Positions 29,473-40,743 of a stretch of DNA of 64,000 bases are shown here, one piece after another (within the stretch, counting starts at the first letter, position 1; each line of letters opens with the position of its first letter). A program made the position numbers and the translations under genes. The stretch covers positions 1 to 64,000 of the forward strand of contig CADCUM010000094.1 of NCBI GenBank assembly GCA_902805885.1, read 5' to 3'. The DNA is from an uncultured Nocardioides sp. GTDB taxonomy: Bacteria > Actinomycetota > Actinomycetes > Propionibacteriales > Nocardioidaceae. The notes below the pieces were generated by a model. That model was not told the origin of the DNA, did not search any database, and saw nothing but the letters and a program-made list of their open reading frames with translations.

Positions 29473-29888
29473 TGCTGCGCACGATGATGAAGTCCAAGAT
29501 CCACCGGGCGACCGTCACGCAGGCGGACCTCCACTACGTCGGCTCGGTGACCGTCGACGAGGACCTGCTCGACGCCGCCGACCTCCTGCCCGGCGAGCTG
29601 GTGCACATCGTCGACGTGACCAACGGCGCGCGCCTGGAGACGTACACGATCGCCGGCGAGCGGGGCTCCGGCGTCATCGGCATCAACGGCGCCGCGGCGC
29701 GGCTCGTGCACCCCGGCGACGTCGTCATCCTCATCGGCTACGCCCAGATGGAGACCGCCGAGGCGAAGGAGCTGAAGCCGCACGTCGTCTTCGTCGACGC
29801 CGAGAACAAGGTCATGGGCACGGGCTTCGACCCCGCCGAGACGTACGGCGACTCCTCGCTGACCCGCGGCGACGTCCTCACTCGGTAG
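29472..29888 (+). CDS. panD: Aspartate 1-decarboxylase
   Basis: [42 protein letters not shown] with the GS autocleavage site. Confidence 0.96.
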   Translation: MLRTMMKSKIHRATVTQADLHYVGSVTVDEDLLDAADLLPGELVHIVDVTNGARLETYTIAGERGSGVIGINGAAARLVHPGDVVILIGYAQMETAEAKELKPHVVFVDAENKVMGTGFDPAETYGDSSLTRGDVLTR

Positions 29889-29897
29889 CCTGCCCGG

Positions 29898-31595
29898 ATG
29901 CCCCAGACCGCCGCGGACGACGCCGGCCCCGCCGAGGTGCCTGCCCGGCTCACAGCGCCTGCTCCCGGCTGGGTGACACGCGCGGACGTCGTGGTCGTCG
30001 GCTCGGGGATCGCGGGGCTCACCGCCGCGCTGCGCATCCACGCGGAGGACCCGTCGCTGCACCTGCTCGTCGTCACCAAGGACGTGCTGGCAGCCGGGTC
30101 CACGCAGTGGGCGCAGGGCGGCATCGCGGCCGCACTCGGCCCCGGCGACACCCCGGAGCAGCACGAGCACGACACCCTCGTCGCCGGTGCGGGAGCCTGT
30201 GACGTCGACGCGGTCAGGGTCCTCGTCGGCGAGGGCCCCGACGCCGTGCGCGAGCTGATCGCGCTCGGCACCGAGTTCGACCTGCACCCCGACGGCGAGC
30301 TGTCGCTCACCCGGGAGGGCGGGCACCTCCGCGACCGGATCGCGCACGCCGGCGGCGACGCCACGGGCGCGGAGATCCAGCGCGCCCTCATCGCCGCGGT
30401 GGAGCGGGCGCCGGAGATCGAGGTGGTCCAGCACGCCCTGGCCGTCGACCTGCTCCTCGCCGCCGGCGGCGGGGTCGCCGGGGTCACCCTCCACGTCCTC
30501 GGCGAGGGTCAGCACGACGGGGTCGGGGCCGTCCACTGCCGCGCGGTGGTGCTGGCGTCCGGCGGGCTGGGCCAGGTCTTCTCCCAGTCCACCAACCCCA
30601 GCGTCGCCACCGGCGACGGGATGGCGCTCGCCCTCCGGGCCGGGGCGGTGGTCCGCGACCTCGAGTTCGTCCAGTTCCACCCCACGGTGATGTGGCTGGG
30701 CCCCGAGTCCCAGGGGCAGCAGCCGCTGATCTCCGAGGCGGTGCGCGGCGAGGGCGCGTTCCTCGTCGACTTCGAGGGCACCCGGTTCATGCAGGGCCAG
30801 CACGAGCTCGCCGACCTCGCACCGCGCGACGTCGTGGCCAAGGCGATCACACGTCGGATGATCGAGACCGGCCGCCCTCACATGTGGCTCGACGCCCGCC
30901 ACCTCGGCGAGGAGTTCTGGGAGCGGCGGTTCCCGACCATCCTGGCGGTCTGCCGCCAGCACGGCGTCGACCCCGTGACGGAGCTGATCCCGGTGGCGCC
31001 CGCCCAGCACTACGCCTCGGGCGGCGTCGCCACCGACCTGTGGGGCCGCTCCAGCGTCCCGGGCCTGTACGCCACGGGCGAGGTCGCCTGCTCCGGCGTG
31101 CACGGCGCCAACCGGCTCGCCTCCAACTCGCTGCTCGAGGGCCTCGTGTTCTCCCGGCGGATCGCTGCGGTGCTCCCCGGGGAGCTGCGCCCGTGGGCCG
31201 ACCCGGCGCCGGACCACCGCCCACCCGGGCTGCTGTCGGGCGGCCTGCGGCGGACGCTGCAGGAGACGATGACCGCCCGCGTCGGCGTCCTGCGGCACGA
31301 GGCCGGGCTCGCACAGGCGCAGGACGAGCTCCGCGCCGTCGACCGGGGACCCGCCGAGCCCGGCACGCCGGCGTGGGAGACCACCAACCTCCACACGCTG
31401 TGCGTCGCCCTCGCGGCCGCCGCCCGGATGCGCACCGAGACCCGCGGGTCCCACTGGCGCGAGGACTTCCCCGACCGCGACGACGCCCGCCCGGGCCACG
31501 TCGACTCGTGGCTGGAGCTCGGGACCGGCCTCGTCCGCTCGGTGTGGCAGCCGGCGCCCGCCACCGATCCGTCCGTCCAGGAGGTCTCCGCATGA
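29898..31595 (+). CDS. nadB: L-aspartate oxidase
   Basis: VVVVGSGIAGLTAALRIHAEDPSLHLLVVTKD, STQWAQGGIAAALGPGDTPEQHEHDTL, PGLYATGEVACSGVHGANRLASNSLLEGLVFSRR. Confidence 0.95.
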   Translation: MPQTAADDAGPAEVPARLTAPAPGWVTRADVVVVGSGIAGLTAALRIHAEDPSLHLLVVTKDVLAAGSTQWAQGGIAAALGPGDTPEQHEHDTLVAGAGACDVDAVRVLVGEGPDAVRELIALGTEFDLHPDGELSLTREGGHLRDRIAHAGGDATGAEIQRALIAAVERAPEIEVVQHALAVDLLLAAGGGVAGVTLHVLGEGQHDGVGAVHCRAVVLASGGLGQVFSQSTNPSVATGDGMALALRAGAVVRDLEFVQFHPTVMWLGPESQGQQPLISEAVRGEGAFLVDFEGTRFMQGQHELADLAPRDVVAKAITRRMIETGRPHMWLDARHLGEEFWERRFPTILAVCRQHGVDPVTELIPVAPAQHYASGGVATDLWGRSSVPGLYATGEVACSGVHGANRLASNSLLEGLVFSRRIAAVLPGELRPWADPAPDHRPPGLLSGGLRRTLQETMTARVGVLRHEAGLAQAQDELRAVDRGPAEPGTPAWETTNLHTLCVALAAAARMRTETRGSHWREDFPDRDDARPGHVDSWLELGTGLVRSVWQPAPATDPSVQEVSA

Positions 31596-32494
31596 CGTCC
31601 CTCTCCGCCGTCCCCGGCGCCCTCCTCGACGAGCTCCGCGACGCCGGCCTGGATCCCGAGCACGTCCGGTCGGTCATCGGGACGGCGCTGGGCGAGGACC
31701 TGCCCGACGGCGCGCCGGACCCCACCAGCTGGGCGACGATCGCCGAGGACGCCCGCGGTGAGGCGGTCCTCGCCGCTCGGGAGCCCGGGGTCGTCGCGGG
31801 GCTGGGGATCGCGGCGCTGGTCTTCCACACCGTCGTGCCGGAGGTCGAGGTCACCGACCGGGTGCCCGACGGGACCACGGTGGACCGCGGTGACGTCGTG
31901 ATGCGCGTCGCCGGGCGCACGCGCGGCCTCCTGGTCGCTGAGCGCACGGCACTCAACCTGGCCTGCCACCTCTCCGGCGTCGCGACCGCGACGGCACGCT
32001 GGGTCGAGGCCCTCGACGGCACGCCGACGCGGGTGCTCGACACCCGCAAGACGCTCCCGGGACTCCGCGCCCTCCAGAAGTACGCCGTGCGGTGCGGTGG
32101 TGGGGTCAACCACCGCCTCGGCCTCCACGACATGGCGATGGTCAAGGACAACCACGTCATCGCCGCCGGCGGCGTGCTCCCCGCGCTGACCGCGCTCCGC
32201 CGGGACTTCCCCGGACTGCCGGTCGAGGTCGAGGTGACCACGCTCGACCAGCTCGACGAGCTCCTCGCGCTGCCCGAGCCCCCGGACCGCGTGCTGCTCG
32301 ACAACATGAGCGACGAGCTGATGGCCGAGGCGGTCCGCCGTACGGCGGGACGCGTGCCGCTCGAGGCCAGCGGCGGGATCACCCTCGACCGGGCGCCCCG
32401 CATCGGGGCCACCGGCGTCGACTTCGTCTCCGTGGGGGCACTGACCCATTCCGTCACGGTCTTCGACATCGGGATGGACCTGGTGGAGCCGTGA
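31592..32494 (+). CDS. nadC: Nicotinate-nucleotide pyrophosphorylase (carboxylating)
   Basis: RTALNLACHLSGVATATARWVEAL, VLDTRKTLPGLRALQKYAVRCGGGVNHRLGLHDMAMVKDNHV, ASGGITLDRAP. Confidence 0.96.
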   Translation: MTSLSAVPGALLDELRDAGLDPEHVRSVIGTALGEDLPDGAPDPTSWATIAEDARGEAVLAAREPGVVAGLGIAALVFHTVVPEVEVTDRVPDGTTVDRGDVVMRVAGRTRGLLVAERTALNLACHLSGVATATARWVEALDGTPTRVLDTRKTLPGLRALQKYAVRCGGGVNHRLGLHDMAMVKDNHVIAAGGVLPALTALRRDFPGLPVEVEVTTLDQLDELLALPEPPDRVLLDNMSDELMAEAVRRTAGRVPLEASGGITLDRAPRIGATGVDFVSVGALTHSVTVFDIGMDLVEP

Positions 32495-33261
32495 CGCTGC
32501 TCGCCGCCGACATCGGCAACAGCCACACCTCCCTGGGCCTGCTGGACGGCGACGAGGTCACGGACGACTGGCGGGTCGCGACCGACGAGCGCCGGACCGC
32601 CGACGAGTGGGCGGTCCTGGTGCGCGGGCTCCTCGGCGACCGGGACGCCGACGTCGACGGGGTGGCCGTCTGCGCCACGGTGCCGGCGGTCCTCCACGAG
32701 TGGCGCGACATGCTCGCGCGCCACTTCGGCGACGTCCGGGCCGTCGTCGTCGAGCCGGGGGTGCGCACCGGGATCCCGGTCCTCACCGACCACCCGCGCG
32801 AGGTGGGCGCCGACCGCATCGTCAACTCGCTGGCCGCGGCCACGCTCCACGGCGGTCCGGCGATCGTCGTCGACTTCGGCACGGCCACGACGTTCGACGT
32901 GGTCAACGCCCGCGGTCAGTACGTCGGCGGCGCCATCTGCGCCGGCATCGAGATCTCCCTCGACGCCCTGGGCCGTCGCGGCGCGCAGCTGCGCAAGGTC
33001 GAGCTCGTGCGTCCGCGGTCGGTGATCGCCCGCAACACCGTCGAGGCGCTCCAGTCGGGAATGATCTTCGGCGTCGCCGCCCAGGTCGAGGGGCTGGTCG
33101 CTCGGATGGTCGCCGAGCTGGGGGAGGACCCGGGAGACGTCGCGGTCATCGCCACCGGCCACCTCGCGCCGCTGCTCCTCGACGACTGCCACTGCTTCAC
33201 GGTCCACGCCCCGTGGCTCACCCTCCAAGGGCTCCGGATGGTGTTCGAGCGGAACTCCTGA
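32491..33261 (+). CDS. coaX: Type III pantothenate kinase
   Basis: LLAADIGNSHTSLGLLDGDEV, TGIPVLTDHPREVGADRIVNSLAA, IVVDFGTATTFDVVNARGQYVGGAICAGI. Confidence 0.96.
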   Translation: MTLLAADIGNSHTSLGLLDGDEVTDDWRVATDERRTADEWAVLVRGLLGDRDADVDGVAVCATVPAVLHEWRDMLARHFGDVRAVVVEPGVRTGIPVLTDHPREVGADRIVNSLAAATLHGGPAIVVDFGTATTFDVVNARGQYVGGAICAGIEISLDALGRRGAQLRKVELVRPRSVIARNTVEALQSGMIFGVAAQVEGLVARMVAELGEDPGDVAVIATGHLAPLLLDDCHCFTVHAPWLTLQGLRMVFERNS

Positions 33262-33389
33262 CGCGTTTCCTGCATCAATCGTTCGGTAAAGCAATTCGAC
33301 GAATTCGCGGATGATTGGGACAAACGCATCAATTGCGCAACAATAGGAATCCGCGCATCCCCTGAAACGTTCCGCGCGATCCCCCGCAG
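33262..33389. promoter_or_regulatory. AT-rich intergenic region upstream of lsr2
   Basis: Conspicuously AT-richer than the rest of the window, with AATT/ATTG-rich stretches (CAATTCGACGAATTCG, CATCAATTGCGCAACAATAG). Confidence 0.6.
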
Positions 33390-33404
33390 GTGAAAGAGGT
33401 ATTC

Positions 33405-33749
33405 ATGGCACAGAAAGTGAACATCGTCCTCGTCGACGATCTCGACGGATCGGAAGCGAGCGAGAGCGTCTCCTTCGGCCTCGACGGCACGTCGTACGAG
33501 ATCGACCTCAACGACGCCAACGCCGCCGCACTCCGCGAGGCGCTGTCCGGCTACGTGGGCCACGCCCGCAAGGTCTCGTCGGGCGGCTCGCGCCGCTCGG
33601 GCTCACGCCGTTCCGGCGGCGGCTCGACCAGCAACGCGTCGTCCAACACCCGCGCCGTGCGCGAGTGGGCCCGGGAGAACGGGTACGAGGTCTCTGAGCG
33701 CGGCCGCATCTCGGCCGACGTCCAGCAGGCCTACGACGCGGCCCACTGA
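33405..33749 (+). CDS. lsr2: Lsr2 family nucleoid-associated protein
   Basis: MAQKVNIVLVDDLDGSEASESVSFGLDGTSYEIDLNDANAAALREALSGYV...VREWARENGYEVSERGRISADVQQAYDAAH (RGR AT-hook-like motif). Confidence 0.97.
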   Translation: MAQKVNIVLVDDLDGSEASESVSFGLDGTSYEIDLNDANAAALREALSGYVGHARKVSSGGSRRSGSRRSGGGSTSNASSNTRAVREWARENGYEVSERGRISADVQQAYDAAH

Positions 33750-33777
33750 GCCGAGTCGCGACGCGACCGAGGGGGCG

Positions 33778-35106
33778 CTACGAGCGCTCGAGCCCGTAGC
33801 GCCACTCCTCGGACACCACCAGACCGGCGGCGGTCCCCAGGCGCTCCTCCACCGCGTCCACCAGCATCGCGGACGCCCCCGAGGGGTAGATCGGGTCCCA
33901 GCTGAGCTCGCGACTGAGCGCGTGGACGCCCTTGACCACGTTCGCGACCGCGGCCCCGGTCGTGGGCGGCGCCAGGAAGTTGCCGCCGGCGAGCAGCGAC
34001 TCGCCGCGGTCGGAGCCGAAGCGCAGCGTCACGCACGGCACGCCCATCACGTTGACCTCCTCCTGGATGCTGCCGGAGTCGGTCGCCACCACCGAGCAGA
34101 GTCGCATCGCGGCGAGCACGTTGGCATAGCTGTCCCAGACCGGGCTGGTCACGAGACGCTCGCCGTGGCGCGAGACGAGGCCCTCGAGCCACTCGCGGTA
34201 GCCGAAGCGGTCGATCGCGCTCTCGGTCCCGTTGAGGCGGATGAAGAGGATGCTGTGCCCCTCCTCCAGGAGCTGCTCCATGGCCTCCATGAGGGCCGTG
34301 AAGCGGTGGCGGTCGTCAGTGTTCTCCTTGCGGTGGACGCAGATGCGGATGAACTCCCGAGACGCCATCTGGGGGTAGATCTCCAGGACGTTCGCGATGT
34401 CGGCCTCGGTCGCCGACTCGGGCCGCTCCAGGGCGTCGACGACCGAGTTGCCGACGACCGCGATGGTGCCGGGGAAGAAGCCCTCCTCCAGCAGGTACTC
34501 GCGGTTGAGCTCGACCGGCGCCGCGTGCAGGTTGGCGGCGGCATCGGCCGTGCGGGTGTTGAACTGCTCGGGCGAGGGCTCGCGGCTGCCCCGCTCGTAC
34601 GTCGATCGCGTGAGCAGCTGCTTGCGGTAGGCGTCCCAGTCGATCTCGTCGCTGTGGAACTGCTCCAGCCAGTCGTGGAGCACCGCGCGGGACGGGGAGA
34701 GGGTGCGGAGCCCGGCCTCGACGTGGACCACGGGCAGCCCCTTGGTGAACCCGGCCAGGGAGCCCGCCATCGCGGTGGTGGTGTCGCCGTGGACGTAGAG
34801 GATCGGCTGCCCGATCTCCTCGGTGAGCTCGCCGAGGTAGCGACCCAGGCGGTCGGTGATGCGGGAGACGAGGTCGGTCGCCGACCCGGTCGCGCGGAGG
34901 TCCTCGACGTCCTCGATGCCGAACTCGCTGAGCATGGCGCCGGACAGGCTGTGGTCGAAGTGCTGGCCCGTGTGGCAGACCAGCGCCCGATGCCCCCGGG
35001 ACACCAGCTCGTGGTAGATCGGTGCCTGCTTGATGATGTCCGGCTTCGTCCCGACCAGGACCACATGGACCCGCTCGCGTCCGGCGGATGATGCGTGAAG
35101 GTTCAC
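33778..35106 (-). CDS. UDP-N-acetylglucosamine 2-epimerase (WecB-like)
   Basis: VHVVLVGTKPDIIKQAPIYHELVSRGHRALVCHTGQHFDHSLSGAML, VEAGLRTLSP, VHRKENTDDRHRF, VVATDSGSIQEEVNVMGVPCVTLRFGSDRGESL. Confidence 0.9.
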   Translation of the reverse strand: MNLHASSAGRERVHVVLVGTKPDIIKQAPIYHELVSRGHRALVCHTGQHFDHSLSGAMLSEFGIEDVEDLRATGSATDLVSRITDRLGRYLGELTEEIGQPILYVHGDTTTAMAGSLAGFTKGLPVVHVEAGLRTLSPSRAVLHDWLEQFHSDEIDWDAYRKQLLTRSTYERGSREPSPEQFNTRTADAAANLHAAPVELNREYLLEEGFFPGTIAVVGNSVVDALERPESATEADIANVLEIYPQMASREFIRICVHRKENTDDRHRFTALMEAMEQLLEEGHSILFIRLNGTESAIDRFGYREWLEGLVSRHGERLVTSPVWDSYANVLAAMRLCSVVATDSGSIQEEVNVMGVPCVTLRFGSDRGESLLAGGNFLAPPTTGAAVANVVKGVHALSRELSWDPIYPSGASAMLVDAVEERLGTAAGLVVSEEWRYGLERS

Positions 35107-36179
35107 AACAGGTCCTCTCTGCGGCGGGCGGCGAGTGTCGAGCGGACGCGGTCGAGCGCGGGGCGGTCGGCTGCGCTCTCCTTGTCGAGCACGTACACCG
35201 CGTCCTCGTGGGTCACGATGATCAGGTCCTGCACGCCGAGGGTCACCACCGGCCGCCCGTCCAGGCTGACCGAGAGCACGTTGTCGGAGTCGCACGTCAC
35301 CGACGACCCGATCGAGTCGACACCCTGGCTGGTGAGCAGTCCCTCGAGACGCGGCCAGGTGCCGACGTCGTTCCAGCCGAACTCGCCCTTGACGACCCGG
35401 GGCCGGACACCGACCTCGAACAGGGGGTGCAGCTCGTGACCGCCGGCGGCGGGGCCGTCGTACCCGGTGCCGACGCCGGACCGGATGTGACGGTTCACCG
35501 AGGACATGACGTAGGGGCGCACCGCTCGGTAGGCGTCGAGCACCAGCTCGGGGTGGACGGCGTAGCAGGCGAGGTTCCACAGCACGTCGCCGCCCGCGAT
35601 CAGCTCGCGGGCACGGTCCTCGTCGGGCTTCTCGATGAACGTGGTGGCCCGGGTGGCTCCGGTCGCCTCGTCGGCGACGGTCGAGAAGTAGCCGAGCCCC
35701 TTGTCCGGGGAGGTCGGCTCGGCCGCCATCACCACGGCGGTGCCCGGCTCGGCGGCCAGGTCGTCGAGCATCTGCTCCACCGCGGCGAGGAACGCGCGCT
35801 CGTCGTCGACCATGTGGTCCGATGGACAGGTGAACACCGGCACGTTGCCGCGCTTGCGGTGGACCTCGGCGAGCGCGAGGGCGTACGCCGTCGCCGGCCC
35901 CTTGCCCTGTCGCTCGAAGATGAAGTTCTCCTCGGGCACGCCGTTGCCGCACTCGATCGCGGTGTCGCGGAACCGGTGGAGCGTCGAGACGAAGATGTTC
36001 TCGACGGGGATGTGCTGGGCGAGACGGTTGACCGTCACGGTCAGCAGCGGGTCGTCGCCGGTGACGGGCTGGAACTGCTTCGGGCGGCGGTCGCGGCTCA
36101 ACGGCCACAGCCGCTCGCCCTGCCCGCCGGCGAAGATGATCGCGGCCGTTTCCGAGGGTCCCGTCACGCGGTCGAGCAT
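35103..36179 (-). CDS. manC: Mannose-1-phosphate guanylyltransferase
   Basis: AAIIFAGGQGERLWPLSRDRRPKQFQPVTGDDPLL, FTCPSDHMVDDERAFLAAV, GYFSTVADEATGATRATTFIEKPDEDRAREL; overlaps the epimerase start by 4 bp. Confidence 0.93.
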   Translation of the reverse strand: MLDRVTGPSETAAIIFAGGQGERLWPLSRDRRPKQFQPVTGDDPLLTVTVNRLAQHIPVENIFVSTLHRFRDTAIECGNGVPEENFIFERQGKGPATAYALALAEVHRKRGNVPVFTCPSDHMVDDERAFLAAVEQMLDDLAAEPGTAVVMAAEPTSPDKGLGYFSTVADEATGATRATTFIEKPDEDRARELIAGGDVLWNLACYAVHPELVLDAYRAVRPYVMSSVNRHIRSGVGTGYDGPAAGGHELHPLFEVGVRPRVVKGEFGWNDVGTWPRLEGLLTSQGVDSIGSSVTCDSDNVLSVSLDGRPVVTLGVQDLIIVTHEDAVYVLDKESAADRPALDRVRSTLAARRREDLL

Positions 36180-36187
36180 ATGGGGCG

Positions 36188-36205
36188 TGTTCGCTGTGGG
36201 CGGAC
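36188..36205 (+). promoter_or_regulatory. Putative ClgR-like box upstream of clpC
   Basis: TGTTCGCTGTGGGCGGAC matches 16/18 of the recalled ClgR consensus WNNWCGCYNANRGCGWWS; 125 bp upstream of the clpC ATG. Confidence 0.5.
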
Positions 36206-36329
36206 CCGGACCTCGGCCTACCGGGAACACGTAGGGTGGAAGTGGGCGTTGGTCCCATTGTCCGGCACCGGTGCTGAGTCCTACGAGCGGCACCGGGGGG
36301 TCGGACCCGTAGACGTAGAGGAGTGGCAG

Positions 36330-38906
<2,577 letters not shown>

Positions 38907-38934
38907 TACCCGACCTCGGCAGTTTCCGCCCGGT

Positions 38935-39804
38935 TCAGTCCGGGAGGGCGTACGACGCCGGCTCGACCCTGACGAGCAGCCCGTCGGCGACCAGCCCGGC
39001 AAGGCACCGCTCGCGCTGCTCGGCGACGCCCCACGCGGCCTCGAGCCGCCGGGCGGTGACCGGCGCGTGGTCCTCGCGCACCAGCGCCATGATCCGCCCG
39101 CGGCACTGGCGGTCGGTGCCTGCCCAGGCCTGCCCGCGGCGGGGCGGGCCGTCGTACGGCGGGTGGCCCGCGCGGTGCCACGCGCAGGACGTCGCGATGG
39201 GGCAGTCGACGCAACGGGGCGCGCGGGCGGTGCAGACGAGCGCGCCCAGCTCCATCGTCGCGACCGCCCACGTGGCCGCGGTCGCGGGGTCCTCGGGCAG
39301 CAGCACCGTGGCCCGGTCGCGCTCGGCGCGTGTCACCGCCGGCGGTGGCAGCTCCGCACCGCCGACCGCCCGGGCCAGCACGCGCCGGACGTTGGTGTCG
39401 AGCACCACGTGCCGGCGGCCGTGGGCGAAGCTCGCGATGGCGGCCGCGGTGTAGTCCCCGACCCCCGGGAGCGCCAGCAGGTCGTCGTACTCCTCGGGGA
39501 CCTCGCCGTCATGCCGCGCGACGATGGCGGTGGCGGCGGCGTGCAGGCGGAGCGCGCGGCGGGGGTATCCCAGACGACCCCACATGCGCACGGCCTCGCC
39601 GCTCGGCTCGGCGGCCAGCGCAGCCGGCGTGGGCCATCTCTCGAGCCAGGCCTCGTGGACGGGGAGGACGCGGGCCACCGGCGTCTGCTGGAGCATCAGC
39701 TCGGAGACCATCACCGACCACGGCGACGCGCTGGGGCCGCGCCAGGGGAGCTCCCTCGCGTGGGCGTCGTACCACGCCAGCACCGGCTCGTGGAGCTCGC
39801 TCAC
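38935..39804 (-). CDS. mutY: A/G-specific adenine glycosylase
   Basis: LPWRGPSASPWSVMVSELMLQQTPVARVLPVHEAWLERWPTPAALA, LPGVGDYTAAAIASFA, [4Fe-4S] CTARAPRCVDCPIATSC. Confidence 0.94.
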   Translation of the reverse strand: MSELHEPVLAWYDAHARELPWRGPSASPWSVMVSELMLQQTPVARVLPVHEAWLERWPTPAALAAEPSGEAVRMWGRLGYPRRALRLHAAATAIVARHDGEVPEEYDDLLALPGVGDYTAAAIASFAHGRRHVVLDTNVRRVLARAVGGAELPPPAVTRAERDRATVLLPEDPATAATWAVATMELGALVCTARAPRCVDCPIATSCAWHRAGHPPYDGPPRRGQAWAGTDRQCRGRIMALVREDHAPVTARRLEAAWGVAEQRERCLAGLVADGLLVRVEPASYALPD

Positions 39805-39872
39805 CCGCGTGATCGTAGGTCAGTCGGTGCGCCTCCGCCCGGTCGGGCCGGGGTCTGCCTAGGGTGCGAAGC

Positions 39873-40709
39873 ATGGCTGCCACCGTCCGACCCCGCGGAC
39901 CGTTGCCGCGCCGGGTCTACTGGACGCGGCGGATCATCGTGCTGGGCGTGCCGCTCCTCCTCGTGGTGGTGCTGGCTCGCGTCCTGGGTGGCTCCACCGA
40001 CGGGAGCGACGAGGACCGAGCCACGCAGGCCAGTGCTCGCACGAAGCCCTCGGAGTCCGCCGGTCCTCTCGCGGGCCCCCCGGCTCCGGACCCCGCGGAG
40101 GCCCGCAAGGCGCGCCGGAAGGCGCGCCAGGCCGCGCAGCCGCCCCCGGAGCCGGTCCTGGCCGAGCCGACCGGGCCGTGCGACCCCGCCGACATCGTCG
40201 TCACTCCGACGCTGACCCAGGCCGTCGGCAACTCCGACGTCCCGGTCACGCTCAACCTGCGCACGCTCCTCTCCGAGGCGTGCACGTGGCAGGTCTCCCC
40301 CGAGACGCTCACCGTCACCATCACCTCCGGCGACGACCACATCTGGAGCAGCCGCGAGTGCCCGGCCTCGATCGCCGTCCAGGACGTCGTGGTCCGGCAG
40401 GCCGCCGACACCCCGATCGTCGTCACCTGGGGCGACGCCCGCAGGTCCGACGAGACGTGCTCCGAGTACGCCGACTGGGCGCTGCCGGGCTGGTACCACG
40501 TGCAGGCGGCCGCTCTCGGCGGCAACGAGGCGGACGTGCAGTTCGAGCTCGTCGCTCCCTCGCCCGCCGTCGTCACGAAGACGGTCGAGCCCGAGCCGGC
40601 GGAGAAGAAGGGCAAGCAGGGCCAGAAGAACCAGGGCCAGAAGAACCAGGGCCAGCAGGACACCACGCACCAGCCCGGCGAGGACGGCAGCGGCAACTCC
40701 GCGGGGTAG
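39873..40709 (+). CDS. Membrane-anchored secreted protein of unknown function (DUF4232-like context uncertain)
   Basis: Single N-terminal TM (IIVLGVPLLLVVVLARVLGG), Pro/Ala-rich linker, Cys-containing beta-rich domain, Lys/Gln-rich repetitive tail. Confidence 0.7.
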   Translation: MAATVRPRGPLPRRVYWTRRIIVLGVPLLLVVVLARVLGGSTDGSDEDRATQASARTKPSESAGPLAGPPAPDPAEARKARRKARQAAQPPPEPVLAEPTGPCDPADIVVTPTLTQAVGNSDVPVTLNLRTLLSEACTWQVSPETLTVTITSGDDHIWSSRECPASIAVQDVVVRQAADTPIVVTWGDARRSDETCSEYADWALPGWYHVQAAALGGNEADVQFELVAPSPAVVTKTVEPEPAEKKGKQGQKNQGQKNQGQQDTTHQPGEDGSGNSAG

Positions 40710-40743
40710 GACGCCTGCGCGCTGAGTCGTGGCAGGCCCGAGC

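Noticed and set aside
33750-33777. GTCGCGACGCGAC dyad between lsr2 and the convergent epimerase gene
   Set aside because: One-nucleotide centre cannot form a good hairpin and the motif is short in GC-rich DNA.
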